Counted from the stretch's first letter, positions 19,323-29,588 are shown. The stretch: DNA of 64,000 nucleotides from Oceanobacter sp. 1_MG-2023 (GCF_030689025.1 NZ_JAUYWA010000015.1:1-64000); one strand, 5' to 3'. A program made the numbers and translations. Notes: generated by a model from the sequence alone, not told the origin.

Positions 19323-20414
19323 TTACAGAACGGCTTTCGGGTAAGAACCCAGCCATTTGTAATCCGCCGCAACCTGTTGCAGCTGTTCCAGCACAGTACT
19401 GATCACAGCGTCGTCACTGTGGCCTTCAAAATCAATAAAAAAGGCGTAATTCCAGGTGCCGGTACGTGCTGGTCGGGTTTCGATACGCGTCAGGCTGATT
19501 CCGGCCTGATGAAATGGCTCCAGCACCTGATACAGGGCACCCGGCTGATTGCGGCTGGACACCATGATCGAGGTTTTGTCTTCACCACTGGACAGGGTTG
19601 CCTGACGGCCAACAATCAAGAAGCGCGTGGTATTGTCCGGGCGATCTTCAATATTGGCGCTGCAGACAACCAGCTGATACAGATCAGCAGCAACTTCACC
19701 GGCAATCGCCGCACTGCCCGGTTCAAGGCTGGCACGGCGCGCCGCTTCGGCATTGGAACTGAGCGCAATCCGCTCCACGTCCGGATAATGCTGGTCAAGC
19801 CAGCGTCGGCATTGCCCCAGTGACTGGGCGTGGGAGTAGATCCGTTCGATCGGTTGGGCCGGGGCTTGCGACATCAGGTGATGATGAATCCGCAGCGATA
19901 CTTCGCCACAAATCTGCAAGTTTGAATCAAAAAAGCTGTCGAGGGTATGGGTCACCACGCCTTCGGTCGAGTTTTCTACCGGCACCACCCCAAAATTGGC
20001 AGCACCGCTTTCCACTTCACGGAACACATCACCAATCGAGACCTGGCTGTGACAACACACGGCATGGCCAAAATGTTTTACTGCCGCCTGTTGGGTGAAG
20101 GTCCCTTCCGGGCCAAGAAACGCCACATTCAATGGCTCTTCCAAAGCCAGACATTGCGACATGATTTCGCGAAACAGGCGCGCCATATTTTCATCCGGCA
20201 ACGGGCCGGTATTACGCACCATCACATTACGCAGTACCTGTGCTTCCCGCTCAGGACGATAAAAAATCACCGACTCACCCGGCGCTGCGTATTTTTCCTT
20301 CACCTCTGCAACCTGCTGGGCACAGCGGGCACGCTGATTGATCAACTCCTGAATTTGCCGATCAATAGAGTCAATCGACTGGCGCAGTTGTTCGAGTTCC
20401 TGAGCTTCACTCAT
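19323..20414 (-). CDS. pheA: Chorismate mutase / prephenate dehydratase (P-protein)
   Basis: PheA converts chorismate to prephenate and then phenylpyruvate. ATG at 20414 is chosen (MSEAQELEQLRQSIDSIDRQ), giving 363 residues like the Pseudomonas enzyme; an in-frame ATG at 20477 adds 21 unlike residues. Domains in order are an AroQ chorismate mutase (about 5-90, with RARCAQQVAEVK and FYRPEREAQVL), prephenate dehydratase (about 95-270, FLGPEGTFTQQAAVKHFG and VVPVENSTEGVV), and an ACT domain (about 280-360, NQPGALYQVLEPFHQAGISL) for feedback inhibition by phenylalanine. It is the second gene of the serC-pheA-hisC-tyrA/aroA run. Confidence 0.97.
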   Translation of the reverse strand: MSEAQELEQLRQSIDSIDRQIQELINQRARCAQQVAEVKEKYAAPGESVIFYRPEREAQVLRNVMVRNTGPLPDENMARLFREIMSQCLALEEPLNVAFLGPEGTFTQQAAVKHFGHAVCCHSQVSIGDVFREVESGAANFGVVPVENSTEGVVTHTLDSFFDSNLQICGEVSLRIHHHLMSQAPAQPIERIYSHAQSLGQCRRWLDQHYPDVERIALSSNAEAARRASLEPGSAAIAGEVAADLYQLVVCSANIEDRPDNTTRFLIVGRQATLSSGEDKTSIMVSSRNQPGALYQVLEPFHQAGISLTRIETRPARTGTWNYAFFIDFEGHSDDAVISTVLEQLQQVAADYKWLGSYPKAVL

Positions 20415-20479
20415 GAGTTGCCTTGCTTCGTTAATCTGGAATGGGATCACTGACCCGACAGGCGAGCCAGTGTACAAGC

Positions 20480-21562
20480 TTAACCGTGGCGACGAGCGAA
20501 GTCGGCCATAAAGTCAGTTAATGCAACAACAGCCGCTTCAGAAACGGCATTGTAAATACTGGCACGCATACCACCCACACTGCGATGACCGGCCAGATTC
20601 AACAGCCCGGCCGCTTCACTCTGTTGCAGGAACAAGGAGTCCAGATTCGCATCGGCCAGGGTAAAGGGCACATTCATGATCGAGCGATTGGGAAGTGCAA
20701 CCGGGTTGGCATAAAAGTCATTGGTATCGATAAACTGATACAAATGTGCCGCTTTGCGATGGTTGGCCGCCGCAATGGCCGCAATACCGCCCTGTTCTTT
20801 CAGCCATTCAAACACCAGCCCGGCCAAATACCAGCTATACGTTGGTGGTGTGTTGTACATCGAGCCGTTATCGGCACACACGGTGTAGTTGAACATCGTT
20901 GGTGTGGTTGCCCGGGCCTTGCCCAGCAAGTCATCACGAATAATGACCACACACAGGCCCGCCGGGCCGATGTTTTTCTGGGCACCGGCGTAGATCATGC
21001 CAAAACGGCTGACATCCAGCGTATCAGACAAAATCGCCGATGACAGATCCGCCACCAGAGGAACGTCGCCAGTGTCAGGAATATAATCAAACGCCACACC
21101 ACCAATCGTCTCATTCGGACAGTAATGGACATAGTCGGCGTCGGCGTTGAAGGCCAATTCTGATGGTGCCGGCGCCGAGGTAAACTTATTGTCTTCGGTC
21201 GAGGCAATCACCCGGACATCCGCAAAACGCTTGCCTTCTGCCAGCGCTTTTTTTGACCATTGGCCGGTCACGATCTGATCGACCTTGCCGCTGCCGTTGG
21301 CCAGATTTAATGGCACCATCGCAAACTGGCTACTGGCGCCACCTTGCATAAACAACACTTTATAGTTGTCGGGAATGGCCATCAGGTCACGCAGGTCTTG
21401 TTCGGCTTTTTTGGCCACGGCAACAAAATCAGCGCTGCGGTGGCTCATTTCCATGATCGACAAGCCCTTGCCATGCCAGTCTGCCAGTTCCAGACCCGCC
21501 CGCTCCAGTACCGCACTCGGCAATGCCGCCGGGCCAGCACAAAAATTAAACACTCGGTTCAT
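20480..21562 (-). CDS. serC: Phosphoserine aminotransferase
   Basis: SerC makes 3-phosphoserine from 3-phosphohydroxypyruvate and also acts in pyridoxal phosphate synthesis. ATG at 21562 (MNRVFNFCAGPAALPSAVLE) is the correct start; the open frame continues 85 codons upstream into gyrA with unrelated sequence. The 360 residues match the family. Conserved are CAGPAALP, MEMSHRSADF, the segment MQGGASSQFAMVPLN and the PLP lysine in YAGAQKNIGPAG. The gene starts 58 bases after gyrA and leads into pheA, the conserved Pseudomonas order, so it may be read from the gyrA transcript. Confidence 0.97.
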   Translation of the reverse strand: MNRVFNFCAGPAALPSAVLERAGLELADWHGKGLSIMEMSHRSADFVAVAKKAEQDLRDLMAIPDNYKVLFMQGGASSQFAMVPLNLANGSGKVDQIVTGQWSKKALAEGKRFADVRVIASTEDNKFTSAPAPSELAFNADADYVHYCPNETIGGVAFDYIPDTGDVPLVADLSSAILSDTLDVSRFGMIYAGAQKNIGPAGLCVVIIRDDLLGKARATTPTMFNYTVCADNGSMYNTPPTYSWYLAGLVFEWLKEQGGIAAIAAANHRKAAHLYQFIDTNDFYANPVALPNRSIMNVPFTLADANLDSLFLQQSEAAGLLNLAGHRSVGGMRASIYNAVSEAAVVALTDFMADFARRHG

Positions 21563-21620
21563 CAGATTGATTGCTCTGTATTGCAGGCGCCGGAGCGCCC
21601 CGTCCAGACAACGCAGCTTG

Positions 21621-24314
21621 TTATTCTGCGTCGTCACCGTTGTCGTCGGTATTGCTGTCAGAATTGTCTTCAACACCGGCTTCTTGATCGCTTTGATCAC
21701 TATGATCGGCCGTATCGCCGGCGTCATCAGCGTTCGCCAATACCGCCAACAGGGCTTCATCATCTTCCGGATCACAGATCCGTTCCAGCCCGACCAGCTT
21801 TTCTTTCTCACTGACACGAATCAGGGTCACACCCTGGGTGTTACGACCCAACAGTGATACTTCGTTGACATGGGTACGCACCAGCGTGCCCTGATCGCTG
21901 ATCAGCATCACTTCATCACCGTCGAACACTTGCACGGCTCCCACCATACGGCCGTTACGATCGTTGGTGACCATGGCAATCACACCTTGTGTGCCGCGCC
22001 CCTTGGTCGGGAACTCCGTCACTTCCGTGCGTTTGCCAAAACCACGCTCTGAAGCGGTGAGAATCGCACCGTTTTCTTCCGGAATGATCAGTGCAATAAC
22101 GCTCTGCTCCTGACCCAGTGTGATGCCTCGCACCCCACGGGCTGTACGTCCCATCGGCCGTACTCCGCCTTTGCCTTCGCTGTCCTGGCCTTCATAAAAA
22201 CGCACCGCTTTACCGGCATCAGACAGCAGCATGATATCGCGCGAGCCATCGGTAATGGCCACACCAACCAGATGATCACCGTCATCCAGCTCACAGGCGA
22301 TCAAACCGCTGGAGCGTGGACGGGAAAACTGGTCGAGCGAGGTTTTCTTCACCGTGCCGCGAGCGGTGGCCATAAAGACAAAGTTGTCTTCACGGTACTC
22401 GACCACGGGCAGAATGGCGGTAATACGTTCGCCTTCATCCAGTGCCAGTACATTGACAATCGGACGGCCTTTGGCATTACGGCTGGCTTGCGGAATATTG
22501 TACACCGTCAGCCAGTACACCTTGCCCGCATCGGTAAAGCACAACACGGTATCGTGACTGTTCACCACTAACAGGTGTTCGATGAAGTCCTCATCTTTTA
22601 CTGACGTGGCAGAACGCCCTTTACCACCGCGCTTTTGGGCCTGATAGGCATCAATTGGCTGGGTCTTGGCGTAACCGCTGTGGGACAGCGTCAGCACCAG
22701 ATCCTCTTCCGGAATCAGGTCAGCCATGCTCAGGTCGCGCTTCACCGCCATGATTTCGGTCTTGCGCTCATCGCCATACTCTGCCCGAATGGCTTCCAGC
22801 TCTTCCCGGATCACTGTCATCAAGCGATCGGCACTACCAAGAATCTCCAGATATTCGGCGATTTCTTCCAGTTTTTGCTGGTACTCTTCGATCAGTTTTT
22901 CATGTTCCAGGCCGGTCAGTTTTTGCAGTCGCAGATCCAGAATGGCTTGTGCCTGGGCCGGCGACAAATGGTATTTGCCATCCCGGAAGCCAAATTCTTC
23001 CGGCAGGTCATCCGGGCGACAGGCGTCTTCACCGGCTCGCTCCAGCATGTCCAGGACATCGCCCGGATGCCAGGCGGTAACGATCAGCTTTTCCTTCGCT
23101 TCGGCAGCGTTGGTGGATTCCTTGATCAACTGGATCACCGGATCAATATTCGCCAGTGCCAGTGCCAGACCTTCCAGCAAGTGGCCGCGCTCCCGGGCCT
23201 TGCGCAGATCAAAAATGGTGCGACGGGTAACGACTTCACGACGGTGCTTGACGAAAGCTTCCAGCAGCTGCTTCAGGTTCAGCGTGCGGGGCTGGCCTTC
23301 GACCAGTGCCACAACGTTGATGCCGAACACGCCTTGTAACTGGGTCTGGGCGAACAGATTATTGAGCACGACTTCGGGCATTTCACCACGACGCAGCTCT
23401 ATCACAATCCGCATACCGTCCTTGTCGGACTCATCACGCAGTTCGGTAATGCCTTCCAGTTTTTTTTCCTTGACCAGCTCGGCAATTTTTTCAATCAAGC
23501 GGGCCTTGTTCACCTGATAAGGAATCTCGGTGAACACAATACTGACCTTGCTGTTCTTTTCGTCGGTTTCAAAATGGTGGCGAGCACGCAGATAAATGCG
23601 ACCTCGACCGGTGCGATAGGCTTCAATAATGCCATCACGACCATTAATAAAGGCGCCCGTCGGGAAATCCGGCCCCGGGATGTATTCCATCAGGGCGTCG
23701 ATATCAAGATCCGGGTTGTCGATCAGCGCCAGACAACCGGTCAATACTTCGGTCAGGTTATGCGGCGGAATATTGGTTGCCATACCCACGGCGATACCGG
23801 AGGAACCATTCACCAGCAAATTGGGCACACGGGTCGGCAATACTGCCGGAATCTGCTCGGTACCGTCGTAGTTGGGCACCCAGTCGACGGTTTCCTTTTC
23901 GATATCACCCAGCATGTCGTGGCTGATTTTATCCATGCGGATTTCGGTATAACGCATGGCTGCGGCCGAGTCGCCGTCGACCGAGCCAAAGTTACCTTGG
24001 CCATCCACCAGCGTGTAACGCATGGAAAAATCCTGCGCCATACGCACAATAGTGTCGTAAACAGCAGAGTCACCGTGCGGGTGATATTTACCAATGACAT
24101 CACCAACCACCCGAGCGGATTTTTTGTATGGCTTGTTCCAGTCGTTGTTCAGTACGTTCATCGCATGCAAAACACGACGATGCACCGGTTTGAGACCATC
24201 CCGAACATCGGGCAATGCTCGCCCGACAATTACGCTCATGGCGTAATCAAGGTACGATTGTTGCAATTCATCTTCGATGTTAATCGGGAGAACTTCTTTG
24301 GCTAACTCACCCAT
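21621..24314 (-). CDS. gyrA: DNA gyrase subunit A
   Basis: GyrA is the breakage-reunion and DNA-wrapping subunit of gyrase. The 897 residues are slightly longer than the E. coli protein (875). The catalytic Tyr is residue 122 ([10 protein letters not shown]). The quinolone-resistance region is wild type, with Ser83 and Asp87 in [13 protein letters not shown]. The C-terminal beta-pinwheel starts with the GyrA box QKRGGKG, which is needed for wrapping. The last 40 or so residues are a very acidic tail rich in Asp, Ser and Glu, as in enteric GyrA, where it tunes wrapping. Transcription starts from an extended -10 promoter with a GCGCGC discriminator, and serC follows. Confidence 0.99.
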   Translation of the reverse strand: MGELAKEVLPINIEDELQQSYLDYAMSVIVGRALPDVRDGLKPVHRRVLHAMNVLNNDWNKPYKKSARVVGDVIGKYHPHGDSAVYDTIVRMAQDFSMRYTLVDGQGNFGSVDGDSAAAMRYTEIRMDKISHDMLGDIEKETVDWVPNYDGTEQIPAVLPTRVPNLLVNGSSGIAVGMATNIPPHNLTEVLTGCLALIDNPDLDIDALMEYIPGPDFPTGAFINGRDGIIEAYRTGRGRIYLRARHHFETDEKNSKVSIVFTEIPYQVNKARLIEKIAELVKEKKLEGITELRDESDKDGMRIVIELRRGEMPEVVLNNLFAQTQLQGVFGINVVALVEGQPRTLNLKQLLEAFVKHRREVVTRRTIFDLRKARERGHLLEGLALALANIDPVIQLIKESTNAAEAKEKLIVTAWHPGDVLDMLERAGEDACRPDDLPEEFGFRDGKYHLSPAQAQAILDLRLQKLTGLEHEKLIEEYQQKLEEIAEYLEILGSADRLMTVIREELEAIRAEYGDERKTEIMAVKRDLSMADLIPEEDLVLTLSHSGYAKTQPIDAYQAQKRGGKGRSATSVKDEDFIEHLLVVNSHDTVLCFTDAGKVYWLTVYNIPQASRNAKGRPIVNVLALDEGERITAILPVVEYREDNFVFMATARGTVKKTSLDQFSRPRSSGLIACELDDGDHLVGVAITDGSRDIMLLSDAGKAVRFYEGQDSEGKGGVRPMGRTARGVRGITLGQEQSVIALIIPEENGAILTASERGFGKRTEVTEFPTKGRGTQGVIAMVTNDRNGRMVGAVQVFDGDEVMLISDQGTLVRTHVNEVSLLGRNTQGVTLIRVSEKEKLVGLERICDPEDDEALLAVLANADDAGDTADHSDQSDQEAGVEDNSDSNTDDNGDDAE

Positions 24315-24502
24315 AGACTATTAAGATCCGTGCTGTATCGCTTGGCCACATACCGTGGCGATGGCATTCACTTGACTGTATTGATTAACAGAACAACCGC
24401 CGGAGCAGGCAGCAATCACAACCGCTACCCATTCGTACCGCTGCCCTGGCTGCAGACAACAGACTGGTTCAGAACCAGCGTTATTTTGCAGCGCAAAACA
24501 AA

Positions 24503-24517
24503 GCGCGCATCATACCA
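24503..24517 (-). promoter_or_regulatory. Extended -10 promoter of gyrA
   Basis: On the minus strand TGGTATGAT (24509-24517) is an extended -10 element, followed by a GCGCGC discriminator (24503-24508). No good -35 is present, as expected for an extended -10 promoter. It lies about 190 bases before the gyrA start. Confidence 0.65.
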
Positions 24518-24672
24518 TAAAAGCCCCGATAACCTAATACACTCCCTGCCAGAAGCGTCTCAGAACAACCACAAGCCCAGCATTAACAAAATACCCGGCA
24601 ACGAACATCTTTTCGGGCAAAAGCGCTCCATTGCCCTTGACGGCCGCCCAAACCGCACTTTTGGATTCCAAT

Positions 24673-24725
24673 CTTGCAGACTCTGCAAGTCTGCGGTCGC
24701 GAACACTCCGGGCGGTGGATATAAT
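24673..24725 (+). promoter_or_regulatory. Overlapping palindromes and -10 element upstream of mtaD
   Basis: Two perfect inverted repeats interlock: CTTGCA (24673-24678) with TGCAAG (24684-24689), and GCAGACT (24676-24682) with AGTCTGC (24688-24694). TATAAT follows at 24720-24725, 60 bases before the mtaD start. This layout fits an operator just upstream of the promoter of the mtaD-ubiG-mupP operon. Confidence 0.55.
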
Positions 24726-24784
24726 CGTCTTCGTGCCCGCCACCGTTGACGGCGATCTACTCTCTTTTTACATGAGGATTATTC

Positions 24785-26089
24785 ATGACTGCAGACCTCC
24801 GTCTCAACGCTCGCTGGCTGGTGCCAATGGATGGTAATCAACCGATCATCGAACACGCTTCGGTTTTTGTAACAAACGGCCGTATTGAAGCCATTGAGTC
24901 GTCAGAATCTGAGCGTGACGCCCGGCAAACCATCGAATTGCCCCACCATGCACTGCTGCCCGGCTATATCAATGCCCATGGTCATGCCGCGATGTCGCTG
25001 TTCCGGGGAATGGCGGATGATTTACCCTTGATGACCTGGCTGCAGCAGCATATCTGGCCTGCCGAGACCCAATGGGTGAATAGTGACTTTGTCCGTCAGG
25101 GTACCGAACTGGCGATGGCGGAAATGATTCGTTCCGGCACCACCACCTTTGCCGATATGTACTTTTATCCGCAGGATGCCATTGCGGCCTCGCTGACCGT
25201 CGGCATGCGCCACGTTAACCTGATGCCGGTTCTGGATTTTCCTACCAACTACGCCAGCAACGCCGATGACTATCTACAGAAAGCCCTGGCAGTCCATACC
25301 CAGTGCCAACAGCACGACCTGCTGACATTGGGACTCGGACCTCATGCCCCCTACACCGTCTCCGATGCTCCTTTGCGCCAGGTACGCGCCATGGCTGATG
25401 AGCTGCAGCTACCGGTACAGATCCATTTGCATGAAACCGCCTTTGAGGTGCAAGACAGCCTGGAAAAATACGGCAAGCGCCCTATCGAACGTCTGTTCGA
25501 TCTGGGCTTTCTGGCCCCTGGCGTCAGCTGTGTCCATATGACCCAGATCAACGACCAGGACCTCGAGCTTATGCGCCAGAGCGGTGCCAGCGTCGTCCAC
25601 TGTCCGGAATCCAATCTGAAACTTGCCAGCGGCTTTTGCCCCACGGCTCGGCTGTTGCAGGCCGGTATTCCGCTCGGACTGGGCACCGATGGTGCCGCCA
25701 GCAACAACGACCTGAACCTGCAGGCCGAAATGAAAACCGCTGCCATGCTGGCCAAGGCCGTCGCCGCCGATGCCGCCGCCGTACCGGCCTTGCAAGCCTT
25801 GCATATGGCCACGCTGGGCAGTGCCCAGGCACTGGGCATCGACCAGCACACCGGTTCGATTGAAGTTGGCAAATGGGCTGATTTACAAGCAGTTGACCTG
25901 TCGCAGCTATCACAGCAACCACTGTATGATCCAATATCCCAGCTGGTTTACACCGACAGCAGTCGTTATACCAGCCATGTCTGGGTGGCTGGCCAGGCGC
26001 TGTTGCATAACGCCGAGTTTACCCATATAGATATCGACCAGCTGACCGCCACTGCGCGCCAGTGGTCACAACGTATTCGTCCGAATTAA
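24785..26089 (+). CDS. mtaD: 5'-methylthioadenosine / S-adenosylhomocysteine deaminase family hydrolase
   Basis: A 434-residue amidohydrolase of the TRZ/ATZ group. Metal ligands are seen as HxH (His65 and His67 in NAHGHAAM), the His of HLHETAFEV, HMTQ, and the Asp of GTDGAASNN. The Pseudomonas protein in the same position (PA3170) deaminates methylthioadenosine to methylthioinosine, part of purine and methionine salvage, and the same role is inferred here. GAGGA precedes the ATG by seven bases. It is the first gene of a plus-strand operon with ubiG and mupP. S-adenosylmethionine-dependent UbiG produces S-adenosylhomocysteine, so the pairing with a SAH/MTA-clearing enzyme is metabolically sensible. 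Substrate choice within the family is not provable by eye. Confidence 0.88.
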   Translation: MTADLRLNARWLVPMDGNQPIIEHASVFVTNGRIEAIESSESERDARQTIELPHHALLPGYINAHGHAAMSLFRGMADDLPLMTWLQQHIWPAETQWVNSDFVRQGTELAMAEMIRSGTTTFADMYFYPQDAIAASLTVGMRHVNLMPVLDFPTNYASNADDYLQKALAVHTQCQQHDLLTLGLGPHAPYTVSDAPLRQVRAMADELQLPVQIHLHETAFEVQDSLEKYGKRPIERLFDLGFLAPGVSCVHMTQINDQDLELMRQSGASVVHCPESNLKLASGFCPTARLLQAGIPLGLGTDGAASNNDLNLQAEMKTAAMLAKAVAADAAAVPALQALHMATLGSAQALGIDQHTGSIEVGKWADLQAVDLSQLSQQPLYDPISQLVYTDSSRYTSHVWVAGQALLHNAEFTHIDIDQLTATARQWSQRIRPN

Positions 26090-26119
26090 CCCAAGACCTC
26101 GACGGGACAACAGGAAACA

Positions 26120-26851
26120 ATGATGACCGAACACAGTACAGCAAACGTCGACCACGCCGAAGTCGCCAAATTTGAAGCCCTGGCCAGCCGCTGGTGGGAC
26201 CCGGAAAGCGAATTCAAACCCCTGCACGATATCAACCCATTACGCTGCAACTACATCGACCAGGCCGCCGAACTGGCTGGCAAACAGGTTCTCGACGTTG
26301 GCTGTGGTGGTGGTTTGCTCAGCGAAGCCATGGCCCAGCGCGGTGCCACGGTTACCGGTATCGATATGGGTGAAGCGCCGCTGAATATCGCCCGCTTGCA
26401 CGCCCTCGAATCCAGCGTCAAAATTGATTACCAGCATATTGCCGTTGAAGCACTGGCCGAACAGCAACCGGCCAGTTTCGACGTCGTCACCTGCCTCGAA
26501 ATGCTTGAGCACGTACCCGACCCGGCTTCTATCATCCGTGCGTGTGCCACCCTGGTAAAACCCGGCGGCCATGTGTTTTTCTCTACCTTGAATCGCAACC
26601 CCAAAGCTTATGGCATGGCGATTATCGGAGCGGAATACCTGTTAAAAATGCTACCGGCCGGTACCCACGATTACACCAAATTCATCAAGCCCAGTGAGCT
26701 GACACGCTGGTGCCGCCAGGCTGATTTGCAAGCGACCCATATTACCGGCATGACCTATAACCCGTTGTTCAAAAGCTACAAACTGAACGACCAGGATGTC
26801 AGCGTCAATTACCTGATGACCACCATCCGGCCAGCACAGGACGACGTATGA
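26120..26851 (+). CDS. ubiG: Ubiquinone biosynthesis O-methyltransferase
   Basis: UbiG performs both O-methylations of ubiquinone synthesis, using S-adenosylmethionine, at the inner membrane. The 243 residues match the family. The N terminus has the typical [19 protein letters not shown], followed by motif [13 protein letters not shown] (near 59-70), a [19 protein letters not shown] motif II region, EMLEHVPDP and the late [19 protein letters not shown] segment that inserts into membrane in this family. AGGAAACA precedes two adjacent ATG codons (26120, 26123). It overlaps the next gene by four bases, so it is coupled to mupP. Confidence 0.98.
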   Translation: MMTEHSTANVDHAEVAKFEALASRWWDPESEFKPLHDINPLRCNYIDQAAELAGKQVLDVGCGGGLLSEAMAQRGATVTGIDMGEAPLNIARLHALESSVKIDYQHIAVEALAEQQPASFDVVTCLEMLEHVPDPASIIRACATLVKPGGHVFFSTLNRNPKAYGMAIIGAEYLLKMLPAGTHDYTKFIKPSELTRWCRQADLQATHITGMTYNPLFKSYKLNDQDVSVNYLMTTIRPAQDDV

Positions 26852-27507
26852 GCCAGCCGCATCCACACGCCATCCTGTTCGACCTGGATGGCACCCTGCT
26901 CGACAGTGCCCCCGACTTTTTTGGTGTTGTCAATTCGCTGCGACAAGAACAGGGCAAGCCCCCACTGGACCATAAAACCATTCGCCAGCAAGTCAGTAAT
27001 GGCGGTGCGGCACTGACCGAAATCACCTGGGAAATAAGCCGGGATCACCCGGAATTCAGTGACTACCGCGAGCAGTTGCTCAACCGTTATGGCGACTACC
27101 TTGCCACGGCCAGCGCCTTGTTTCCCGGCTTCCGGGCCGTACTCGATGAATTGCAACTGCTAGGGGTGCAATGGGGCATTGTCACCAACAAACCACGCCG
27201 TTTTGCTGTTCCCTTGCTGGAAAAGCTGGCCATTAGCGCACCGGTACTGGTCTGTGCCGACGATGTTCGTATCGCCAAACCAGACCCGGAAAGCCTGCTG
27301 CTGGCCGCAGCCCAGCTGGAACTGCAACCGGAGGCCTGCTGGTATGTGGGCGACCATCTGCGCGATATTCAAGCCGGCAAGGCTGCCGGTATGCGCACCA
27401 TTGCCGCCCTGTTTGGTTATATAGAAGACCACGATGACCCGCAGCGCTGGCAAGCCGATAACAGTATTCATACCGCGGATGAACTGATCACCTTGCTCGG
27501 CCGCTAG
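26848..27507 (+). CDS. mupP: N-acetylmuramic acid 6-phosphate phosphatase (HAD family)
   Basis: A 219-residue HAD-type phosphatase with nucleophile Asp12 and acid Asp14 in [11 protein letters not shown], Thr/Asn of motif II in GIVTNKP, and the acidic pair in [10 protein letters not shown]. It was formerly called phosphoglycolate phosphatase. The Pseudomonas gene in the same spot after ubiG (PA3172) is MupP, which dephosphorylates MurNAc-6-phosphate in the peptidoglycan recycling route that bypasses de novo synthesis; I infer the same role from position and sequence type. A true Gph phosphatase remains possible, since the two families are close. The four-base overlap with ubiG indicates coupling. 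Confidence 0.85.
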   Translation: MSQPHPHAILFDLDGTLLDSAPDFFGVVNSLRQEQGKPPLDHKTIRQQVSNGGAALTEITWEISRDHPEFSDYREQLLNRYGDYLATASALFPGFRAVLDELQLLGVQWGIVTNKPRRFAVPLLEKLAISAPVLVCADDVRIAKPDPESLLLAAAQLELQPEACWYVGDHLRDIQAGKAAGMRTIAALFGYIEDHDDPQRWQADNSIHTADELITLLGR

Positions 27508-27598
27508 CCGCCACCCTGTTGATCAGCACCACCAGGGCGGCGTATCGGTTGATCCAGGCCATCCCCCTGACCCGAACCACCAGACCAAGGATTTTCGC

Positions 27599-28354
27599 AT
27601 GACCGCAACACAAGCCCTGCAAGGGCGTACTATTCTGATCACCGGCGCTGGCTACGGAATTGGCCGCGAAGCAGCCCTGACTTATGCCCGGGCCGGAGCC
27701 ACCGTTTTATTGTTGGGACGTACCCAGGAAGCCCTGAACGATACCTACGACCTGATTGAAGCCGAGCAATTGCCACAAGCCGCCGTTATGCCGTTTGATC
27801 TGGAAACCAGCGACGAAGAACCTTACCGTCAGTTGGCCGAGATGATCGAAACCCACTTTGGGCATCTGGATGGCTTGCTGTTGAATGCCGGTGTGCTCGG
27901 CCAACGTACCCCCATCGACAACTACCACGCCGACACCTGGATGAAGGTGATGCAAATTAACCTCAACAGCCAGTTTTTACTAACCAAGCAGCTGCTGCCA
28001 TTGCTGCACAAGGCACCCGCCGATGCCGCCATTCTGTTTACCAGCAGTAGCGTTGGCCGTGTTGGTCGCGCTTATTGGGGAGCCTATTCGGTATCCAAAT
28101 GTGCTACCGAAGGGCTGATGCAGGTACTCGCACAAGAGCTGGAAAACACCAGCAATATCCGCGTCAATGCCATCAACCCGGGAGCGACCCGCACCACCAT
28201 GCGGGCAGCCGCTTATCCGGTTGAAAACCCCGCCGATGTAACTCCTCCCAGTGATATTATGCCGTTGTACCTGCATTTGATGAGCCCGGCATCGACCGGT
28301 ATTCATGGCCAGAGCCTGGACGCTCAGGGCGAACACGCATTTCGCCCGGAATAG
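27599..28354 (+). CDS. yciK: YciK-family short-chain dehydrogenase/reductase
   Basis: A classical SDR of 251 residues: cofactor loop TGAGYGIG (near 15-22), NAG in LLLNAGVLGQ, a Ser in LFTSSSVGR and the YxxxK pair in AYSVSKCA. Sequence flavour and position after ubiG and mupP match YciK of Pseudomonas and E. coli. The substrate is unknown; NADP preference is suggested by Arg after the second strand (LLLGRTQ). AAGGA precedes the ATG. A 91-base gap separates it from mupP, but all four genes face the same way and are likely one operon. Confidence 0.88.
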   Translation: MTATQALQGRTILITGAGYGIGREAALTYARAGATVLLLGRTQEALNDTYDLIEAEQLPQAAVMPFDLETSDEEPYRQLAEMIETHFGHLDGLLLNAGVLGQRTPIDNYHADTWMKVMQINLNSQFLLTKQLLPLLHKAPADAAILFTSSSVGRVGRAYWGAYSVSKCATEGLMQVLAQELENTSNIRVNAINPGATRTTMRAAAYPVENPADVTPPSDIMPLYLHLMSPASTGIHGQSLDAQGEHAFRPE

Positions 28355-28664
28355 ACCACTAGCGGACTCAGGCTGAATGAGATGTCTGGCCGGGGTGTTC
28401 TCCGGTCAGACACTCTTGCTCCGATTCCCTCGCCATTCTCTCCGCTCTCTATATCCACGCCACGTCAACAACTGACAATAAATTGACTTGCTGCGTCAAA
28501 AATATGTTCTTTTTAATGACACCAACCAAGAGTATTTTTCAGCAAAGCCGATGCTATAAAGACAAGTTATTGAGTTATATAGTATTTTATCAACACCAGA
28601 GTTCAGGCATTAACTTTGCTTATGAACTATAATCTGGTCATAAAACAACAAGAGGCAAGATGGG
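28355..28664. other. Spacer between yciK and the diguanylate cyclase gene
   Basis: No gene is seen in these 310 bases. The left part contains a hairpin after yciK. The right part (about 28480-28640) is AT-rich and probably holds the promoter of the cyclase gene, but no -35/-10 pair stands out enough to call. Confidence 0.5.
28384..28411 (+). terminator. Possible terminator hairpin after yciK
   Basis: GTCTGGCCGG pairs with CCGGTCAGAC (one G-T wobble) across an eight-base loop. It is 30 bases past the yciK stop. There is no T-run after it, so it may be a weak or Rho-assisted terminator or a 3'-end stabiliser. Confidence 0.5.
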
Positions 28665-29588
28665 GTGAACCGATCACAACGCAGTAACCCGCCTGGGCCG
28701 AACGACGCCACCGTTATTGATGACCCCATTCGACCCGAAACCCTGCTTCATCTCGCCCTGCAACTCCAGAGCACGCTGGAACTGCGACTGCTGATTGAAC
28801 TCTTCTTCCAGAATATCCAGAACACTATCCCTATTGATGGCATCAGCTATCGCTCGTATGACCTGCCTATGGCGGTCTGCCTCGGGCGGGTTGGCCCACA
28901 CCGGGTCAATCACTCCCTGAATCTTCATGATGATGACCTGGGCGAACTGATTTTTTTTCGCGCCACCCCCCTGTATGACCACGAACAATCCTGCTTGCAC
29001 GTACTGCTTGGGGTTTTACGCCATCCTCTGCGTAATGCCTTGCTGTATCAGAAAGTACGGGATGCCTCGTTTCGTGACCCCTTGACCGGAGCTGGTAACC
29101 GGATTGCCATGGAACAGACGCTGGAGCGGGAAATTGAACTGAGCCATCGCCATAACCAGCAACTGTCGCTCTTGATGCTCGATATGGATAACTTCAAGGC
29201 GATTAACGACCAGTATGGCCACAACAGTGGCGATGAAGTACTACAAAGCGCGGTACAAGCCATTACCGACTGTATGCGCCAGACGGACCTGTGCTTTCGT
29301 TTTGGAGGGGAAGAGTTTCTGGTATTACTCAGCAATGCCCATCAGAGCGATGCCATGATTGTTGCCAACCGGATTCGCGAGACCATCAGCCAACGGCGTA
29401 TTTCATCATATGGGGTCAATATCGCTGCCACCGCCAGTATTGGCTGTGCCAGCCTGAGGGCATCTGACAGTCGCCGCAGTCTGATTCATCGTGCCGACCA
29501 GGCGCTGTACAGCGCCAAGCATCAAGGCCGCAACCGGGTGGTGGGTGAGCAGGCATTGCCAGAATCCTGCGCCACGCCACCGGATTAA
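28665..29588 (+). CDS. Diguanylate cyclase (GGDEF domain)
   Basis: The 307-residue protein likely makes cyclic di-GMP from two GTP. Residues 20-130 form an N-terminal sensor region that looks like a reduced GAF domain with no membrane helix, so the enzyme is cytoplasmic. The GGDEF domain (about 135-300) begins with RDPLTGAGNR, has LLMLDMDNFKAINDQYGHNSGD, and an intact active motif GGEEF at 214-218. An RxxD inhibitory site (RQTD, 205-208) lies five residues upstream, so product inhibition is expected. The start is GTG at 28665 after AGAGG. It is convergent with rluB, only 12 bases apart, with no evident terminator between them. Confidence 0.92.
   Translation: MNRSQRSNPPGPNDATVIDDPIRPETLLHLALQLQSTLELRLLIELFFQNIQNTIPIDGISYRSYDLPMAVCLGRVGPHRVNHSLNLHDDDLGELIFFRATPLYDHEQSCLHVLLGVLRHPLRNALLYQKVRDASFRDPLTGAGNRIAMEQTLEREIELSHRHNQQLSLLMLDMDNFKAINDQYGHNSGDEVLQSAVQAITDCMRQTDLCFRFGGEEFLVLLSNAHQSDAMIVANRIRETISQRRISSYGVNIAATASIGCASLRASDSRRSLIHRADQALYSAKHQGRNRVVGEQALPESCATPPD

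Larger units (their letters stand above)
24315..24784. other. Divergent control region between gyrA and mtaD
   Basis: These 470 bases contain no convincing gene; a 139-codon plus-strand frame has no family-like sequence. The left half holds the gyrA promoter. The right half holds two overlapping palindromes and a TATAAT element facing mtaD. The ribosome binding site GAGGA for mtaD is at the far right end. Confidence 0.6.

Noticed and set aside
21563-21817. An 85-codon N-terminal extension of SerC.
   Set aside because: It lies inside gyrA in another frame and is unlike SerC; family alignment starts at MNRVFNF.
24330-24749. A 139-codon frame in the gyrA-mtaD spacer.
   Set aside because: It runs through the gyrA promoter and the palindromes, and its sequence has no domain-like pattern.
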